57,829 nt of DNA, from NCBI GenBank assembly GCA_937928165.1, contig CALFVT010000016.1, positions 1 to 57,829 of the forward strand. The letters are read 5' to 3'. Both the position numbers and the translations under genes were made by a program. Every line of letters begins with the position of its first letter. Within the stretch, counting starts at the first letter, position 1. Under the pieces are notes generated by a model that was given only the letters and a program-made list of their open reading frames with translations, was not told where the DNA came from and ran no database searches. The DNA comes from an uncultured Caulobacterales bacterium (GTDB lineage Bacteria; Pseudomonadota; Alphaproteobacteria; Caulobacterales; Maricaulaceae). Below are positions 11,215 to 19,674 of this stretch, one piece after another.

Positions 11215-11475
11215 CTACCCTTTAATCCCATACTTCTTTTCGAGTTTTGTCATTTGAATACAATAAACGACAATCAAAATCAGAAAAACATAAATAGAGC
11301 CATTTTGTGCAAACCAAAACCCAAGAGGTGCACCGCCAATCGAGAATTGATCAAGCATGTCCCTAAATAAAATTCCCGCGCCAAATGAGACAATAAACCA
11401 AATAATCAAAAGCGAAACCGTCAAGCGCAGCGTAGCCCGCCAATAACCCTTAGCATTATTTACCTCTGTCTTCAT
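11215..11475 (-). CDS. DUF4212 small subunit of the sodium/solute symporter
   Basis: An 86-residue protein with two hydrophobic segments (about 18-36 and 55-72) and charged ends. Features such as YWRATLRLTVSLLIIWF, GAPLGFWFAQNGS and the C-terminal LEKKYG match the DUF4212 family, which is almost always encoded directly before a VC_2705-type symporter. Here it precedes the large subunit with a 3-bp gap, consistent with a coupled two-subunit transporter. Known: the family is membrane-bound and co-occurs with the symporter. Its molecular role is not established. Confidence 0.88.
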   Translation of the reverse strand: MKTEVNNAKGYWRATLRLTVSLLIIWFIVSFGAGILFRDMLDQFSIGGAPLGFWFAQNGSIYVFLILIVVYCIQMTKLEKKYGIKG

Positions 11476-11545
11476 TCAAACACCTTTTCACTTATTTTAC
11501 ATCATTAGATATTAAACACAGGTAAGAAAACAGAATAAAATCAAA

Positions 11546-11562
11546 TCTCTCATTAAGAGAGA
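11546..11562 (-). terminator. Possible weak terminator after the GDSL esterase gene
   Basis: A 6-bp stem (TCTCTC/GAGAGA) with a 5-nt loop lies just downstream of the minus-strand esterase gene. On that strand it is followed by an AT-rich tract (ATTTGATTTTATTC). The stem is short and AT-loaded, so the call is weak. Confidence 0.3.
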
Positions 11563-11582
11563 GACTGTTTTAGGGCTTGAAA

Positions 11583-12311
11583 CTATAATTCAGACTTCAA
11601 TATCGGCATTAAAAAATCCGCAAGATTGCTTGCCATTATCTCAACGCCCTCTGCGGTTGGATGTAGACCGTCTCTTTGCAGTAAAGACGGATTATCCCTC
11701 ACGCCTTGTAATAAAGCCGGATAAAGCGCGGCGGATGTTGCCTTTACGCTATTTTCGTAAACACGTCCATAGACGCTCTCCCGCCCAGATAGCCCTGGGC
11801 TGCGGGTTTCAATTCCCGCAACAACAATTTTAAGACCGTCATCTTGTGCCTTTCCAATAATTTGCTTCAAATTAGCTTCTATGCGGCTTGGCGCAACCCC
11901 TTGAATATAATCATTTCCTCCAAGGGCAATAATGACCATATTTGCATTTAAACTGCCGACACTCCAATCATAACGCGAAAGACCATTTCCTGTAGTGTCC
12001 CCGGACACACCCGCATTAATTAGTTCAACCCCAATACCTCTATTAATTAATTCTTGCTCTAGTCTCTCCGGTAAAGCTTGATCTTGCGCCAGCCCAAAGC
12101 CGGCCGTAAGACTATCCCCTAGCATGACAATTTTATAAGCTTCTGTTAAGTCTCCCCGCACTGAATTAATTTCGCTTTGTGGATTAGGCCGTTCCGAGAC
12201 TGCTTGCGTATTGATATGTTGTTTTTGCGAGTTCTGGGTTGGGCCCCCACATGCCCCCGCAAAAAGCACACTCATAATCACACAGACTTGAAGGGTTTGA
12301 TGCATGGACAT
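11583..12311 (-). CDS. tesA: GDSL-type esterase/lysophospholipase lipoprotein (TesA-like)
   Basis: A 242-residue SGNH hydrolase. A lipoprotein signal (hydrophobic stretch ending in LFAGAC, Cys20) is followed by a low-complexity linker of about 50 residues. The catalytic domain has block I GDSLTAGFGL (nucleophile Ser), block II AGVSGDTTGNG (oxyanion Gly), block III GGNDYIQG (Asn) and block V DGLHP (Asp-x2-His). TesA-type enzymes hydrolyse thioesters, arylesters and lysophospholipids in the periplasm. It is transcribed divergently from an ABC ATPase/FtsX permease pair, the same arrangement as tesA-ybbA-ybbP elsewhere. The membrane-anchoring lipobox differs from the cleavable signal of E. coli TesA. 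Confidence 0.85.
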   Translation of the reverse strand: MSMHQTLQVCVIMSVLFAGACGGPTQNSQKQHINTQAVSERPNPQSEINSVRGDLTEAYKIVMLGDSLTAGFGLAQDQALPERLEQELINRGIGVELINAGVSGDTTGNGLSRYDWSVGSLNANMVIIALGGNDYIQGVAPSRIEANLKQIIGKAQDDGLKIVVAGIETRSPGLSGRESVYGRVYENSVKATSAALYPALLQGVRDNPSLLQRDGLHPTAEGVEIMASNLADFLMPILKSEL

Positions 12312-12454
12312 TCCGCAAGGTTACAGTTAAAAGGCTTTTCTGTTTATCAATAAATTTAATAACCCGCACAAATCTCAAATATCAAGTAAAATAATATAAT
12401 TATAATAAGCCTCCTCATCACCCCCCGACACGTCTCTCCACACGGCCTTTACAC

Positions 12455-13120
12455 ATGACCCATGCTTTAAATATTCAACATGCCTCTCTCACCCTGCCTG
12501 CGGCCTCTGGCCCAGTGAATATCCTCAAAGATGTATCTCTTAAAGTGAAACGCGGAGAGACAGTCTCCGTTATTGGCCCGTCTGGTTCTGGAAAATCTTC
12601 TCTCATTTCCATCGCAACAGGGCTTGAGCCTTTAACGGCAGGGGAAGTTGAACTTTTAGGCATATCCCTTCGCGGGAAATCGGAAAGTGAACTGGCCCGC
12701 ATTCGCCGCGCAAATGTGAGCCTTGTATTTCAATCCTTTCACCTTTTGCCAACTATGACGGCCCTTGATAATGTACGTGCGCCGCTTGAGATCGCGCGGC
12801 TTGATAATGTCACGGCCCGCGCCAAAGATATGCTCGCGCAGGTAGATCTTTCGGATAGGATAGATCATTACCCGGGACAATTATCAGGCGGAGAGCGGCA
12901 ACGAGTTGCTGTCGCCCGCGCCCTCGCCAGTGATCCCGACATAGTCTTTGCCGATGAGCCTACGGGAAATTTGGATGAAAAAACCGGCAAGGACGTAGCA
13001 GATCTTTTATTTGATATTGCCGCAGACCGCGGGGCCGCTTTAATTCTTGTCACCCATGATATTGATCTGGCGCAACGGACTTCGCGCTGCCTGCGGATGC
13101 AAGACGGTCAGCTTTCATGA
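12455..13120 (+). CDS. ABC transporter ATP-binding protein (YbbA/LolD-like)
   Basis: A 221-residue ATPase with Walker A GPSGSGKSS (about 45), Q-loop in VFQSFHLLP, signature LSGGERQRVAVARAL and Walker B DIVFADEPTGNLDE followed by an H-loop (VTHD). Short length and the EPTGNLD motif place it in the LolD/MacB/YbbA subfamily that pairs with FtsX-type permeases. The permease gene overlaps by 4 bp (ATGA), so translation is coupled. YbbAP-type systems are linked to lipid or envelope extraction from the inner membrane. The exact substrate is unknown. Confidence 0.9.
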   Translation: MTHALNIQHASLTLPAASGPVNILKDVSLKVKRGETVSVIGPSGSGKSSLISIATGLEPLTAGEVELLGISLRGKSESELARIRRANVSLVFQSFHLLPTMTALDNVRAPLEIARLDNVTARAKDMLAQVDLSDRIDHYPGQLSGGERQRVAVARALASDPDIVFADEPTGNLDEKTGKDVADLLFDIAADRGAALILVTHDIDLAQRTSRCLRMQDGQLS

Positions 13121-15651
13121 GCTTCATCGCCCTTAAAATCGCCTTTCGTGAACTTAAAGGCAGTTTCAAAAGTTTTTGGATCTACCTCGCCTGCCTGGCT
13201 CTCGGAACCGCTGCCATCGCCGCGTCTGGTGCGATCACAGAAGGCTTTGTCCGTGGTCTCGATCAACAGTCCCGCTCTATGCTGGGCGGAGACGCCTTAT
13301 TTTCTACCAATCAAAGACGGGCCAGTGACGAAGAACGAGCTTTTATAGAAAGCCTTGGCCGTGTAACTGAAACAGCAGGGCTTGATATGATGGCTCAAAG
13401 CCCTCGTCACCGCACCCAAGTCAATATTCGCGCCATTGACAATGCTTTTCCAGTTATAGGTAAAGCCCAGTTATCCGGCGGCGCAGACACGCTGCAAGAT
13501 GCCGTGGCTCAAAAGGATGGACAATGGGGCGCGGCCGTGAGCGCATCTTTTTTAGACAGCTTCAAGCTTAAAATCGGAGATAAAGTAAAAATAGGACAGG
13601 TCGATGTGCTCATTCGCGCCCGTCTTGATGGTTGGCCAGACCGCCTTGGCACGCCCGGGGCCTTTGGCCCTGAAGCCGTTATCCATCTCGATAGCCTCAT
13701 TGCGATAGGCCGTATGGATCAGGGGCGTTTATTTAATTCCGGCATCAGAGTCGCTTTTGACACACCTAAAGACTTTGAGACCTTGCAAAGCCATGTTGAT
13801 GACAATTTCAAAGACCAAGGCTTAAGGTTGCGTAAGCCGGAAGATGCCGTTGACGGACTACGTGAGCTATTACAAACTCTGAATAATTTCCTCGCCGTTA
13901 TAGGTTTTGCAGCGCTTTTGGCCGGCGGTGTCGGCGTGGCCCAAGCGAGCCGTTCATTTTTGGATAGCCGGATTCCTTCGATTGCAGCCCTTAAGGCGCT
14001 AGGTGCAGACGGGCAGCTTATTCGCCGTATATACAGCCTGCAATTTGGTATATTAGCCGTCATCGGCACTAGTATGGGGGTGTTAATCGGCGGCGCTGCG
14101 CCTTTTCTTATGAATGCTCTGGCCCGTGATATCCCCTTGCCTCAAGTTATTGGCTTTTATCCGAAACCCTTATTGATTGCCTTCACTCTGGGGATTTTAA
14201 CGGCGATTATTTTTGCTCTGCCCGCCATTGGTCGCGCGCGGGACACGCAGCCATCGCAGTTATTTCGGCGACTTTCAGGGTCAAAACACCAAAAAACGCC
14301 GCCCTTTGAAAAAGTTGGCGCTAGCCTTGCGGCCATAGCTTTAACCGCTTTAGTCGTCATCACAAGCTCTCGCCCCGGCATGACCTTAGCCCTACTTGCC
14401 GGCGCGCTTATAACTTGGGGGGTTTGCCGTATAAGTGCATGGGGCATTCGAAAAATCGCCGCGCGGCTAGTGAAAAAGTCAAAAGGGTTATGGCGCTTGT
14501 CTTTGTCAAACCTTGCGGGCCCCGGCTCGCTTGCGCCGACCATCATCCCCGCTATTGGATTAGGGCTGGCTCTGCTCGTACTTGTCACAACCATTCAAAC
14601 CAATCTTATCCGGCAAATCCGCGACACTGCGCCTGCCAATGCGCCGTCCTTGGTCTTCTCGCAAATACCGTCTGATAATATTGATAAATTTGACCAAATC
14701 CTATCGCAAAACGGTCTTGATATTTCCTCTCTTGATAGTTATCGCCGCGCGCCTTTTCTGCTCGGCCGTGTTATCACCCTCAAAGATAAGCCGCTTATTG
14801 TTGAAGACGTCGCCCCATCAGAGCGCTGGGTCGTCAACGGCGAAACCAGCCTGACCTATTTACCACGCCGCCCGCCCGAAGCCGTTCTGACAAAGGGCGA
14901 ATGGTGGCCAGATGATTACGATGGCCCTTTACTAGTTTCCATTGAAGAAGACGCAGCCAGAGGGTTAAACCTTGACGTCGGGGACAATATAGGCTTTCGC
15001 ATCTTTGGCCGAGAAGTTACCGCCAAGGTCGCCTCTCTGCGTAAGATCGATTGGGGCACGTTTAGTATTGCGTCAAACACCGCTTTCATCCTCTCGCCGG
15101 GCACCCTCGAAGCTGCCAAACCCTATCATGTTGCCATTGCCAAGACACAGCTTGGCGATGAAGCCAAAATCATCGAGGCTCTCGCAGAGCCCCTCCCCGA
15201 TGTTATTATCTTCCAAACTCGTCCGGCCCTTGAAACGGCTGTGCGCTTGTTTGGCAATATCGCTATCGCTATTAATGCCGCCGCATCTATTGTGTCTATA
15301 TCCGCTTTATTTGTCTTACTTGGAGCGTTTGCCGCCAGCGCTCGGCAACGGCGAAGCGAAACAGCTTTACTTAAAACTTTCGGGGCATCAGGCACGGAGA
15401 TCTTGAGCCTTTATGCCCGTGAATTTATGATGGCTGCAGGTTTTGGCGCGGTTATTGGCACGGGTTTTGGCATTGCTGCGGCTTATCCGGTTGTAACGCA
15501 AGTATTTGAAGCGCAGTGGTTCTTTCCATTAAAGAATACATTTATCACGATTGCGCTAGCTTTGCTTGTTGCCGCTATGGGCGGTATGGCCGTTGGCCTA
15601 GCAACCCTTAAACAGCCCCCCATGCGGGTTTTAAGAAGCGGCGAGATATAA
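13117..15651 (+). CDS. ABC transporter permease, FtsX family (YbbP-like)
   Basis: An 844-residue inner-membrane protein with the YbbP layout. An N-terminal membrane segment (about 20-40) is followed by a large periplasmic region. A first FtsX domain with three or four segments spans about 255-375, a second helical set about 400-500, another periplasmic region follows, and a C-terminal FtsX domain spans about 710-835. The ERRSET-like RQRRSETALLKTFGAS coupling motif before the last segments is typical. It overlaps the ATPase gene by 4 bp and forms the ybbAP pair opposite the GDSL esterase. Likely role: extraction of lipids or hydrophobic ligands from the inner membrane, by analogy only. Confidence 0.88.
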   Translation: MSFIALKIAFRELKGSFKSFWIYLACLALGTAAIAASGAITEGFVRGLDQQSRSMLGGDALFSTNQRRASDEERAFIESLGRVTETAGLDMMAQSPRHRTQVNIRAIDNAFPVIGKAQLSGGADTLQDAVAQKDGQWGAAVSASFLDSFKLKIGDKVKIGQVDVLIRARLDGWPDRLGTPGAFGPEAVIHLDSLIAIGRMDQGRLFNSGIRVAFDTPKDFETLQSHVDDNFKDQGLRLRKPEDAVDGLRELLQTLNNFLAVIGFAALLAGGVGVAQASRSFLDSRIPSIAALKALGADGQLIRRIYSLQFGILAVIGTSMGVLIGGAAPFLMNALARDIPLPQVIGFYPKPLLIAFTLGILTAIIFALPAIGRARDTQPSQLFRRLSGSKHQKTPPFEKVGASLAAIALTALVVITSSRPGMTLALLAGALITWGVCRISAWGIRKIAARLVKKSKGLWRLSLSNLAGPGSLAPTIIPAIGLGLALLVLVTTIQTNLIRQIRDTAPANAPSLVFSQIPSDNIDKFDQILSQNGLDISSLDSYRRAPFLLGRVITLKDKPLIVEDVAPSERWVVNGETSLTYLPRRPPEAVLTKGEWWPDDYDGPLLVSIEEDAARGLNLDVGDNIGFRIFGREVTAKVASLRKIDWGTFSIASNTAFILSPGTLEAAKPYHVAIAKTQLGDEAKIIEALAEPLPDVIIFQTRPALETAVRLFGNIAIAINAAASIVSISALFVLLGAFAASARQRRSETALLKTFGASGTEILSLYAREFMMAAGFGAVIGTGFGIAAAYPVVTQVFEAQWFFPLKNTFITIALALLVAAMGGMAVGLATLKQPPMRVLRSGEI

Positions 15652-15701
15652 GAGCCTTAATTAGTTCGTTTCACTTAGTTTTTAATAGCTCCATATAAAA
15701 A

Positions 15702-15721
15702 GACCCCGCCGAAGCGGGGCC
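15702..15721 (-). terminator. Rho-independent terminator of the YHS gene
   Basis: On the minus strand an 8-bp GC stem (GGCCCCGC/GCGGGGTC, one G-T pair) closes a TTCG tetraloop and is followed directly by TTTTTAT. It lies 50 bp downstream of the YHS gene stop. On the plus strand no T-run follows the hairpin, so it is one-directional. Confidence 0.85.
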
Positions 15722-15770
15722 AGTTATTGGCCGTTACATTTAGGGAGAAATCATACGGCCATAGAGAGGC

Positions 15771-16253
15771 CTAAAGGTCTGAGGCCGCTGTGTGTTTAAT
15801 CTCAATCCAATTTTCATCCGCCTTAGCAATCGTGCCTTTGGGGTCTTTTTGGTACATGCGGTAAATGTCTTCGTTTAAGAAAACATAGAGCTTGTCATCC
15901 ACAACAGACGCATATTGCGGATCACCGTCGAATTTTTTACCCACTGATACGCCGAACGTACAAAACCCGCCATTTTCAGGTACATATCTAGCAGCGTTTT
16001 TCTTAAAGGTTTTCATATTAGCTTCGGACGCAAAATAATAAGCCACACCGTCATGAATGGCTGTATAACTAGCTGAGCCATCAACACGGTTACCGAGATC
16101 AATAAATGCAACTGGGTCAACACCATGGAGTCCAAGCGGCGCGCCAGCCGCTGTCAGGCCCGGTGCGGTATTATTCTCATCCGCCGCATTGGCCGTTGAA
16201 AAGGCTCCGGCACTAAGAAGTGCAATGGCTGTAAATTTAATTAAAGTTTTCAT
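15771..16253 (-). CDS. Periplasmic YHS-domain protein
   Basis: A 160-residue protein with a clear Sec signal peptide (MKTLIKFTAIALLSAGAF, cleavage after ANA at about 23). The mature part contains one YHS-type domain: a GVDPVAFIDLG strand, YTAIHDGVAYYFASEANMKTF helix, then a FCTFGVSVGKKFDGDP segment. YHS domains occur in heavy-metal-associated proteins and can bind copper. This periplasmic single-domain form is common in alphaproteobacteria, but its function is not established. It has its own strong terminator and is divergent from the SnoaL-like gene. Confidence 0.85.
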   Translation of the reverse strand: MKTLIKFTAIALLSAGAFSTANAADENNTAPGLTAAGAPLGLHGVDPVAFIDLGNRVDGSASYTAIHDGVAYYFASEANMKTFKKNAARYVPENGGFCTFGVSVGKKFDGDPQYASVVDDKLYVFLNEDIYRMYQKDPKGTIAKADENWIEIKHTAASDL

Positions 16254-16574
16254 GTTTATTATCCTTTTGTCTTAGATGTGAGTTTTGAATGAACATATCC
16301 GGACAGTTAATCAACACAGCCAAAGCAAGAAGATATTATGTGCAAAGTAAAAGGGACGCATTATCAAAAATCGCTCTCTTTTTTCCTTAATCTTTAGGTT
16401 CAGAATAAATTATTTATCAATTTATGTGCATTATGTGTTATTTTAGAGCTAAACTAAGAGACGGATTGCAAACTATTTGAGAGCTACAGTCATTCTCCAA
16501 TTTTAAGGTCCGCGCTATATTTATTGTGAGATTACTACTCGGTAATCACGCAATATATATTTTAAGGAAAAACC
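16254..16574. promoter_or_regulatory. Divergent promoter region with an inverted repeat
   Basis: This 321-bp gap separates the divergent YHS and SnoaL-like genes. I see no ORF in it. It is AT-rich and holds a perfect dyad GATTAC-6nt-GTAATC at 16530-16547, 28 bp before the SnoaL-like start, positioned like an operator. An AAGGAAAAACC ribosome-binding site precedes the ATG at 16575. Confidence 0.45.
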
Positions 16575-16928
16575 ATGACACAAAATCTTGCACAGTTAGA
16601 AGCTGCTATTAATGAGTATACTGGTAAAGGGGCTATGCTTGATGCGATTGCCGAACATTATGCTGATAATTGTGTCTTTACAGAAAGTGACGGATCAAGC
16701 CGCCAAAATAAAGCAGAGCAAATTGCGCATTTAACAGGCTTTTTTGCAACGCTCAAAAGTTTTGATGGCGCGAAACTCCACGGCTCTGCGATTGGGGATA
16801 ATTATGCAACAAGTGAATGGACATTTAATATGACGGCCCAAGACGGTTCTGAAATTGAATGGAACGAGGTCTTGGTACGTTCTTGGAAAGACGGCAAAGT
16901 TATTGCCGAAACTTATTACCAAAAATAG
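16575..16928 (+). CDS. SnoaL-like / NTF2-fold protein
   Basis: A 117-residue cytoplasmic protein. An N-terminal helix containing AEHYADNCVFTESDG leads into a beta-sheet ending in WNEVLVRSWKDGKVIAETYY, the usual pattern of SnoaL-like NTF2-fold proteins. This fold serves many small enzymes and binding proteins, and the catalytic role cannot be deduced here. The ribosome-binding site is good. A dyad upstream at 16530-16547 suggests single-gene regulation. Confidence 0.75.
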   Translation: MTQNLAQLEAAINEYTGKGAMLDAIAEHYADNCVFTESDGSSRQNKAEQIAHLTGFFATLKSFDGAKLHGSAIGDNYATSEWTFNMTAQDGSEIEWNEVLVRSWKDGKVIAETYYQK

Positions 16929-17085
16929 CCTATTATTTATTTCACAGCCTTATTAAATATTTGGCTATGCTCTGCGGGCATGGCTTTATTAAAACCTCTT
17001 AATAGTCTTATGAACCCTTGAAAGATATTGGGCCAAAATAATAAGATTTTAAGACGCCGGTTAAGCATAACTAAGGACTTATGTA

Positions 17086-18012
17086 ATGGACATACTCAGC
17101 GACATTCTCGATACTTTAAACCTTAAAGGCGCGTTTTATTTTCGCACGGATTTTTCAACACCATGGAGTGTGAAAGTTCCCGAATACGAACAAGCCGCCC
17201 GGTTTCATGTTGTTGTTCAAGGAAATCTAAATGTCCGAATAGACGGCGGAGAAGAACAAAGTTTACGCGCTGGCGATATGATACTCATTACGCGCGGGGC
17301 ATCTCACGTACTTTATGATAAAGACCATGCGCACGCGCCCAAACTCGAAACTCTCTTAGAAGATGTCGATTACAACGGAAAAGGTGTTTTAGTTGTCGGC
17401 GATGGTAATGATAATGCAAAGACAAAGCTTGTATGTGGTCATTTTACTTTTCGCAACCGAGCCGATCATGCCTTGCTGCGGGAGCTACCAAAATATCAGA
17501 TTATCACCCCCAGTGAGCGGGCTTCTAATCAAATGCTCGACGACATTATCCGCCTTATTGTGCGCCAGGTCTATTCCACTCATTTAGCCGTCGAAGCGTC
17601 TGTCATTCGCATGTCTGAAGTTATGTTTATTGAAATCTTGCGTATGAATATTGATACGGCTGCCAAGTTACAAAATTCACTGGCGGCTTTTGCTGATAAA
17701 CACATTGGCCGTTCCATTGAACTTATTCATACCAACCCATCTTATCATTGGTCAGTGGACAGCCTAGCTGCCGAAGTTGGTATGTCCCGTAGCCGCTTTG
17801 CTAAGCGTTTTCGCGAGCTCCTCGATATGGGGCCTATGAGCTATCTCTCAGACTGGCGGCTACAAAAGGCTTTAGCAAGCCTAGATGGTACACGGCAAAG
17901 CGTGCAAGAAATTGCAAAAGAGTCTGGCTATAAATCCCCCGCTGCCTTTACCCGTGCCTTCACCGCAAAATTTGATATTTCACCCACTAAATATCGGCAA
18001 ATGACTGCCTAA
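17086..18012 (+). CDS. AraC-family regulator with N-terminal cupin (AraC_binding/Cupin_6 type)
   Basis: A 308-residue regulator. Residues 15-190 form a cupin-like sensor domain: VVVQGNLNVRIDGGE, LRAGDMILITRGASHVLYD. Residues 205-308 are a double helix-turn-helix AraC DNA-binding domain, with AAEVGMSRSRFAKRFRELL in the first and ESGYKSPAAFTRAF in the second, followed by PTKYRQ. The adjacent downstream genes on the same strand encode a glutathione transferase, a cupin and an FAD oxidoreductase, which are likely targets. Cupin_6-type AraC proteins often control detoxification genes. The effector is unknown. Confidence 0.88.
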   Translation: MDILSDILDTLNLKGAFYFRTDFSTPWSVKVPEYEQAARFHVVVQGNLNVRIDGGEEQSLRAGDMILITRGASHVLYDKDHAHAPKLETLLEDVDYNGKGVLVVGDGNDNAKTKLVCGHFTFRNRADHALLRELPKYQIITPSERASNQMLDDIIRLIVRQVYSTHLAVEASVIRMSEVMFIEILRMNIDTAAKLQNSLAAFADKHIGRSIELIHTNPSYHWSVDSLAAEVGMSRSRFAKRFRELLDMGPMSYLSDWRLQKALASLDGTRQSVQEIAKESGYKSPAAFTRAFTAKFDISPTKYRQMTA

Positions 18013-18183
18013 ATCACAGGCCTTCACTTATTGGGGCTAAATAAATATCATGCCCCAAACATGGCCAGCCCCATAATTATGGTTGGCACACCCGAATAGA
18101 CCATCAATCCACCTCATAATTTGCCCTATTATATTGGCATGGTTTAATCCGCCCTCTTCATCACGGAGTTGTTATGTTAACCT

Positions 18184-18224
18184 GCCGCATGCGGCTTGAC
18201 AGTCTCATCTACCTACTAATAGAT
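18184..18224 (+). promoter_or_regulatory. Palindromic operator and -35-like element before the GST gene
   Basis: A perfect 12-bp palindrome GCCGCATGCGGC (18184-18195) abuts a consensus-like TTGACA (18196-18201). About 17 bp downstream is an AT-rich hexamer (ATAGAT, 18219-18224) that could be a -10. The layout would let a bound regulator block or recruit polymerase. AraC or TetR proteins encoded in this cluster are candidates. The 246-bp gap contains no ORF. Confidence 0.45.
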
Positions 18225-18258
18225 AGCATACTTTAAACCTAGAAATTTGGAAAAACTT

Positions 18259-18879
18259 ATGAAAATCTATGACATTGAGAATTTCGTTAACCCGGCTCGC
18301 GTTCGCATCGCCCTCGCTGAGAAAAATGCGACTGATAAAGTAGAATTTATTGAAGTTGACGTTATGAACGGTGAACACCGAACTGAGGCTTATAAAGCTA
18401 AAAACCCTGATGCAACCGTCCCATTTGCAGAACTAGAATGCGGCACATATATTTCGCAATGTAACGCGATTATTGAATATATCGACGGTGAATTTAAAGG
18501 GCCTTCACTTATTGGCAACACAGCGAAACAAAGAGCCATCACCCAAATGATGAATATACGGGCCGAAGCCGGGTTAGTTGATGCAATCGGCGCATATTTT
18601 CACCACGCGACTCCGGGACTCGGGCCGCATCTTGAGACCTATCAAAACGAAGACTGGGGTCTTAAGAAGAAAGAAACAGCTCAAGACACTATGCGTTATC
18701 TGGATAGCGTCTTAGCCAATTCTGATTATCTTGCGGGCGAAGAGTTCTCAATGGCAGATATTACGGCTTTTGCGGGCCTCATATTCGCTGATTTTGCAAA
18801 AGTTGACATCCCCAAGGAGTTAACACATCTTTCATCTTGGCATCAAAGAGTGGCATCACGCCCAAGCTGCGCAGGTTAA
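18259..18879 (+). CDS. Glutathione S-transferase family protein
   Basis: A 206-residue two-domain GST. The thioredoxin-like N-domain begins MKIYDIENFVNPARVRIALA, with VPFAELECG (cis-Pro) and ISQCNAIIEYI (the Ser-like glutathione contact region). The helical C-domain contains YLAGEEFSMADITAF, the conserved N-capping Asp motif. I place the start at ATG 18259 rather than the TTG at 18247, because GGAAAAAC lies at ribosome-binding distance before the ATG. Likely conjugates or reduces electrophiles. With the neighbouring cupin and FAD genes it suggests a detoxification set. Confidence 0.88.
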   Translation: MKIYDIENFVNPARVRIALAEKNATDKVEFIEVDVMNGEHRTEAYKAKNPDATVPFAELECGTYISQCNAIIEYIDGEFKGPSLIGNTAKQRAITQMMNIRAEAGLVDAIGAYFHHATPGLGPHLETYQNEDWGLKKKETAQDTMRYLDSVLANSDYLAGEEFSMADITAFAGLIFADFAKVDIPKELTHLSSWHQRVASRPSCAG

Positions 18880-18893
18880 ATTCAAGATAATAA

Positions 18894-18924
18894 CCCCGCA
18901 AAGCCATTAAGCGGCGTCGCGGGG
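18894..18924 (+). other. Hairpin between GST and cupin genes
   Basis: CCCCGC (18894-18899) and GCGGGG (18919-18924) can pair across a 19-nt loop that holds further GC pairs. No T-run follows, so it is not a convincing terminator. It may stabilise the GST message or attenuate expression of the downstream cupin gene. Confidence 0.35.
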
Positions 18925-18946
18925 CACCAAATAGAAAGAGACAAAA

Positions 18947-19627
18947 ATGGAATTAAATGCGGATTTCTCCCAGCGCGTTTTGATTCATAGCGACGCGGTT
19001 GAATGGTTAGCCTCGCCTATGCCAGGTGTAGACCGCCGTATGCTTGACCGCATTGGTGGTGAGCTTGCCCGCGCGACAACCATCGTACGTTACGCGCCGG
19101 GAAGCTCATTCTCACCGCATATTCACTCTGGGGGGGAAGAATTTATTGTTCTTGAAGGCGTATTTCAAGACGAACATGGGGATTTTCCTGTCGGCTCTTA
19201 TATCCGCAATCCGCCCACGTCACAACATACACCTGGTTCCGAGCTTGGCTGCACTATATTTGTAAAATTATGGCAATTTGATATGAATGACCGCACGCCC
19301 GTAAAAATTAATATGAACAAGATAGGCCAAATTCAAGATGCCGCCCGTCCCGGCCTGTCCATCACACCCTTATTCCAAGATGAGCGAGAAACGGTTCAGC
19401 TTGAATCATGGGCGCCGCATGCCGAGTCTCATATAGCGCTTCCTGAAGGCGGTGAATATCTCATTCTTAGCGGAAGCCTTAATGAATCCGGTGACGAATT
19501 ACGTCAACATTCATGGCTGCGTATTCCCATCGGCGGAAAATTTAATGCCAAAGCCGGGGCGCAAGGCGCTCAAATTTGGTCTAAAACACGGCATCTCAGA
19601 TATACAGATGCGCCCAAAATTGCGTAA
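18947..19627 (+). CDS. ChrR-like cupin protein
   Basis: A 226-residue protein built of two cupin-like halves. The first has the metal-binding pattern of ChrR cupins: HIHSGGEEFIVLEG (two His and Glu ligands), FPVGSYIRNPP, and a later His in SQHTPGS. The second (about 125-220) has the same strand order (HIALPEGGEYLILSG, SWLRIPIGG) but lacks most ligands. No anti-sigma zinc domain is present, so it is not a full ChrR. In photooxidative stress, ChrR cupins sense damage products. Here the protein may be an enzyme or sensor linked to the GST and FAD genes. Confidence 0.82.
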   Translation: MELNADFSQRVLIHSDAVEWLASPMPGVDRRMLDRIGGELARATTIVRYAPGSSFSPHIHSGGEEFIVLEGVFQDEHGDFPVGSYIRNPPTSQHTPGSELGCTIFVKLWQFDMNDRTPVKINMNKIGQIQDAARPGLSITPLFQDERETVQLESWAPHAESHIALPEGGEYLILSGSLNESGDELRQHSWLRIPIGGKFNAKAGAQGAQIWSKTRHLRYTDAPKIA

Positions 19628-19674
19628 CCCCATTCGCGGTCATTTAGATATAGCCAAAAGGGTAACGCTCTAAT

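Noticed and set aside
18894-18924. Terminator separating the GST and cupin genes
   Set aside because: The stem has a 19-nt loop and no T-run on either strand; kept only as a hairpin of unclear role.
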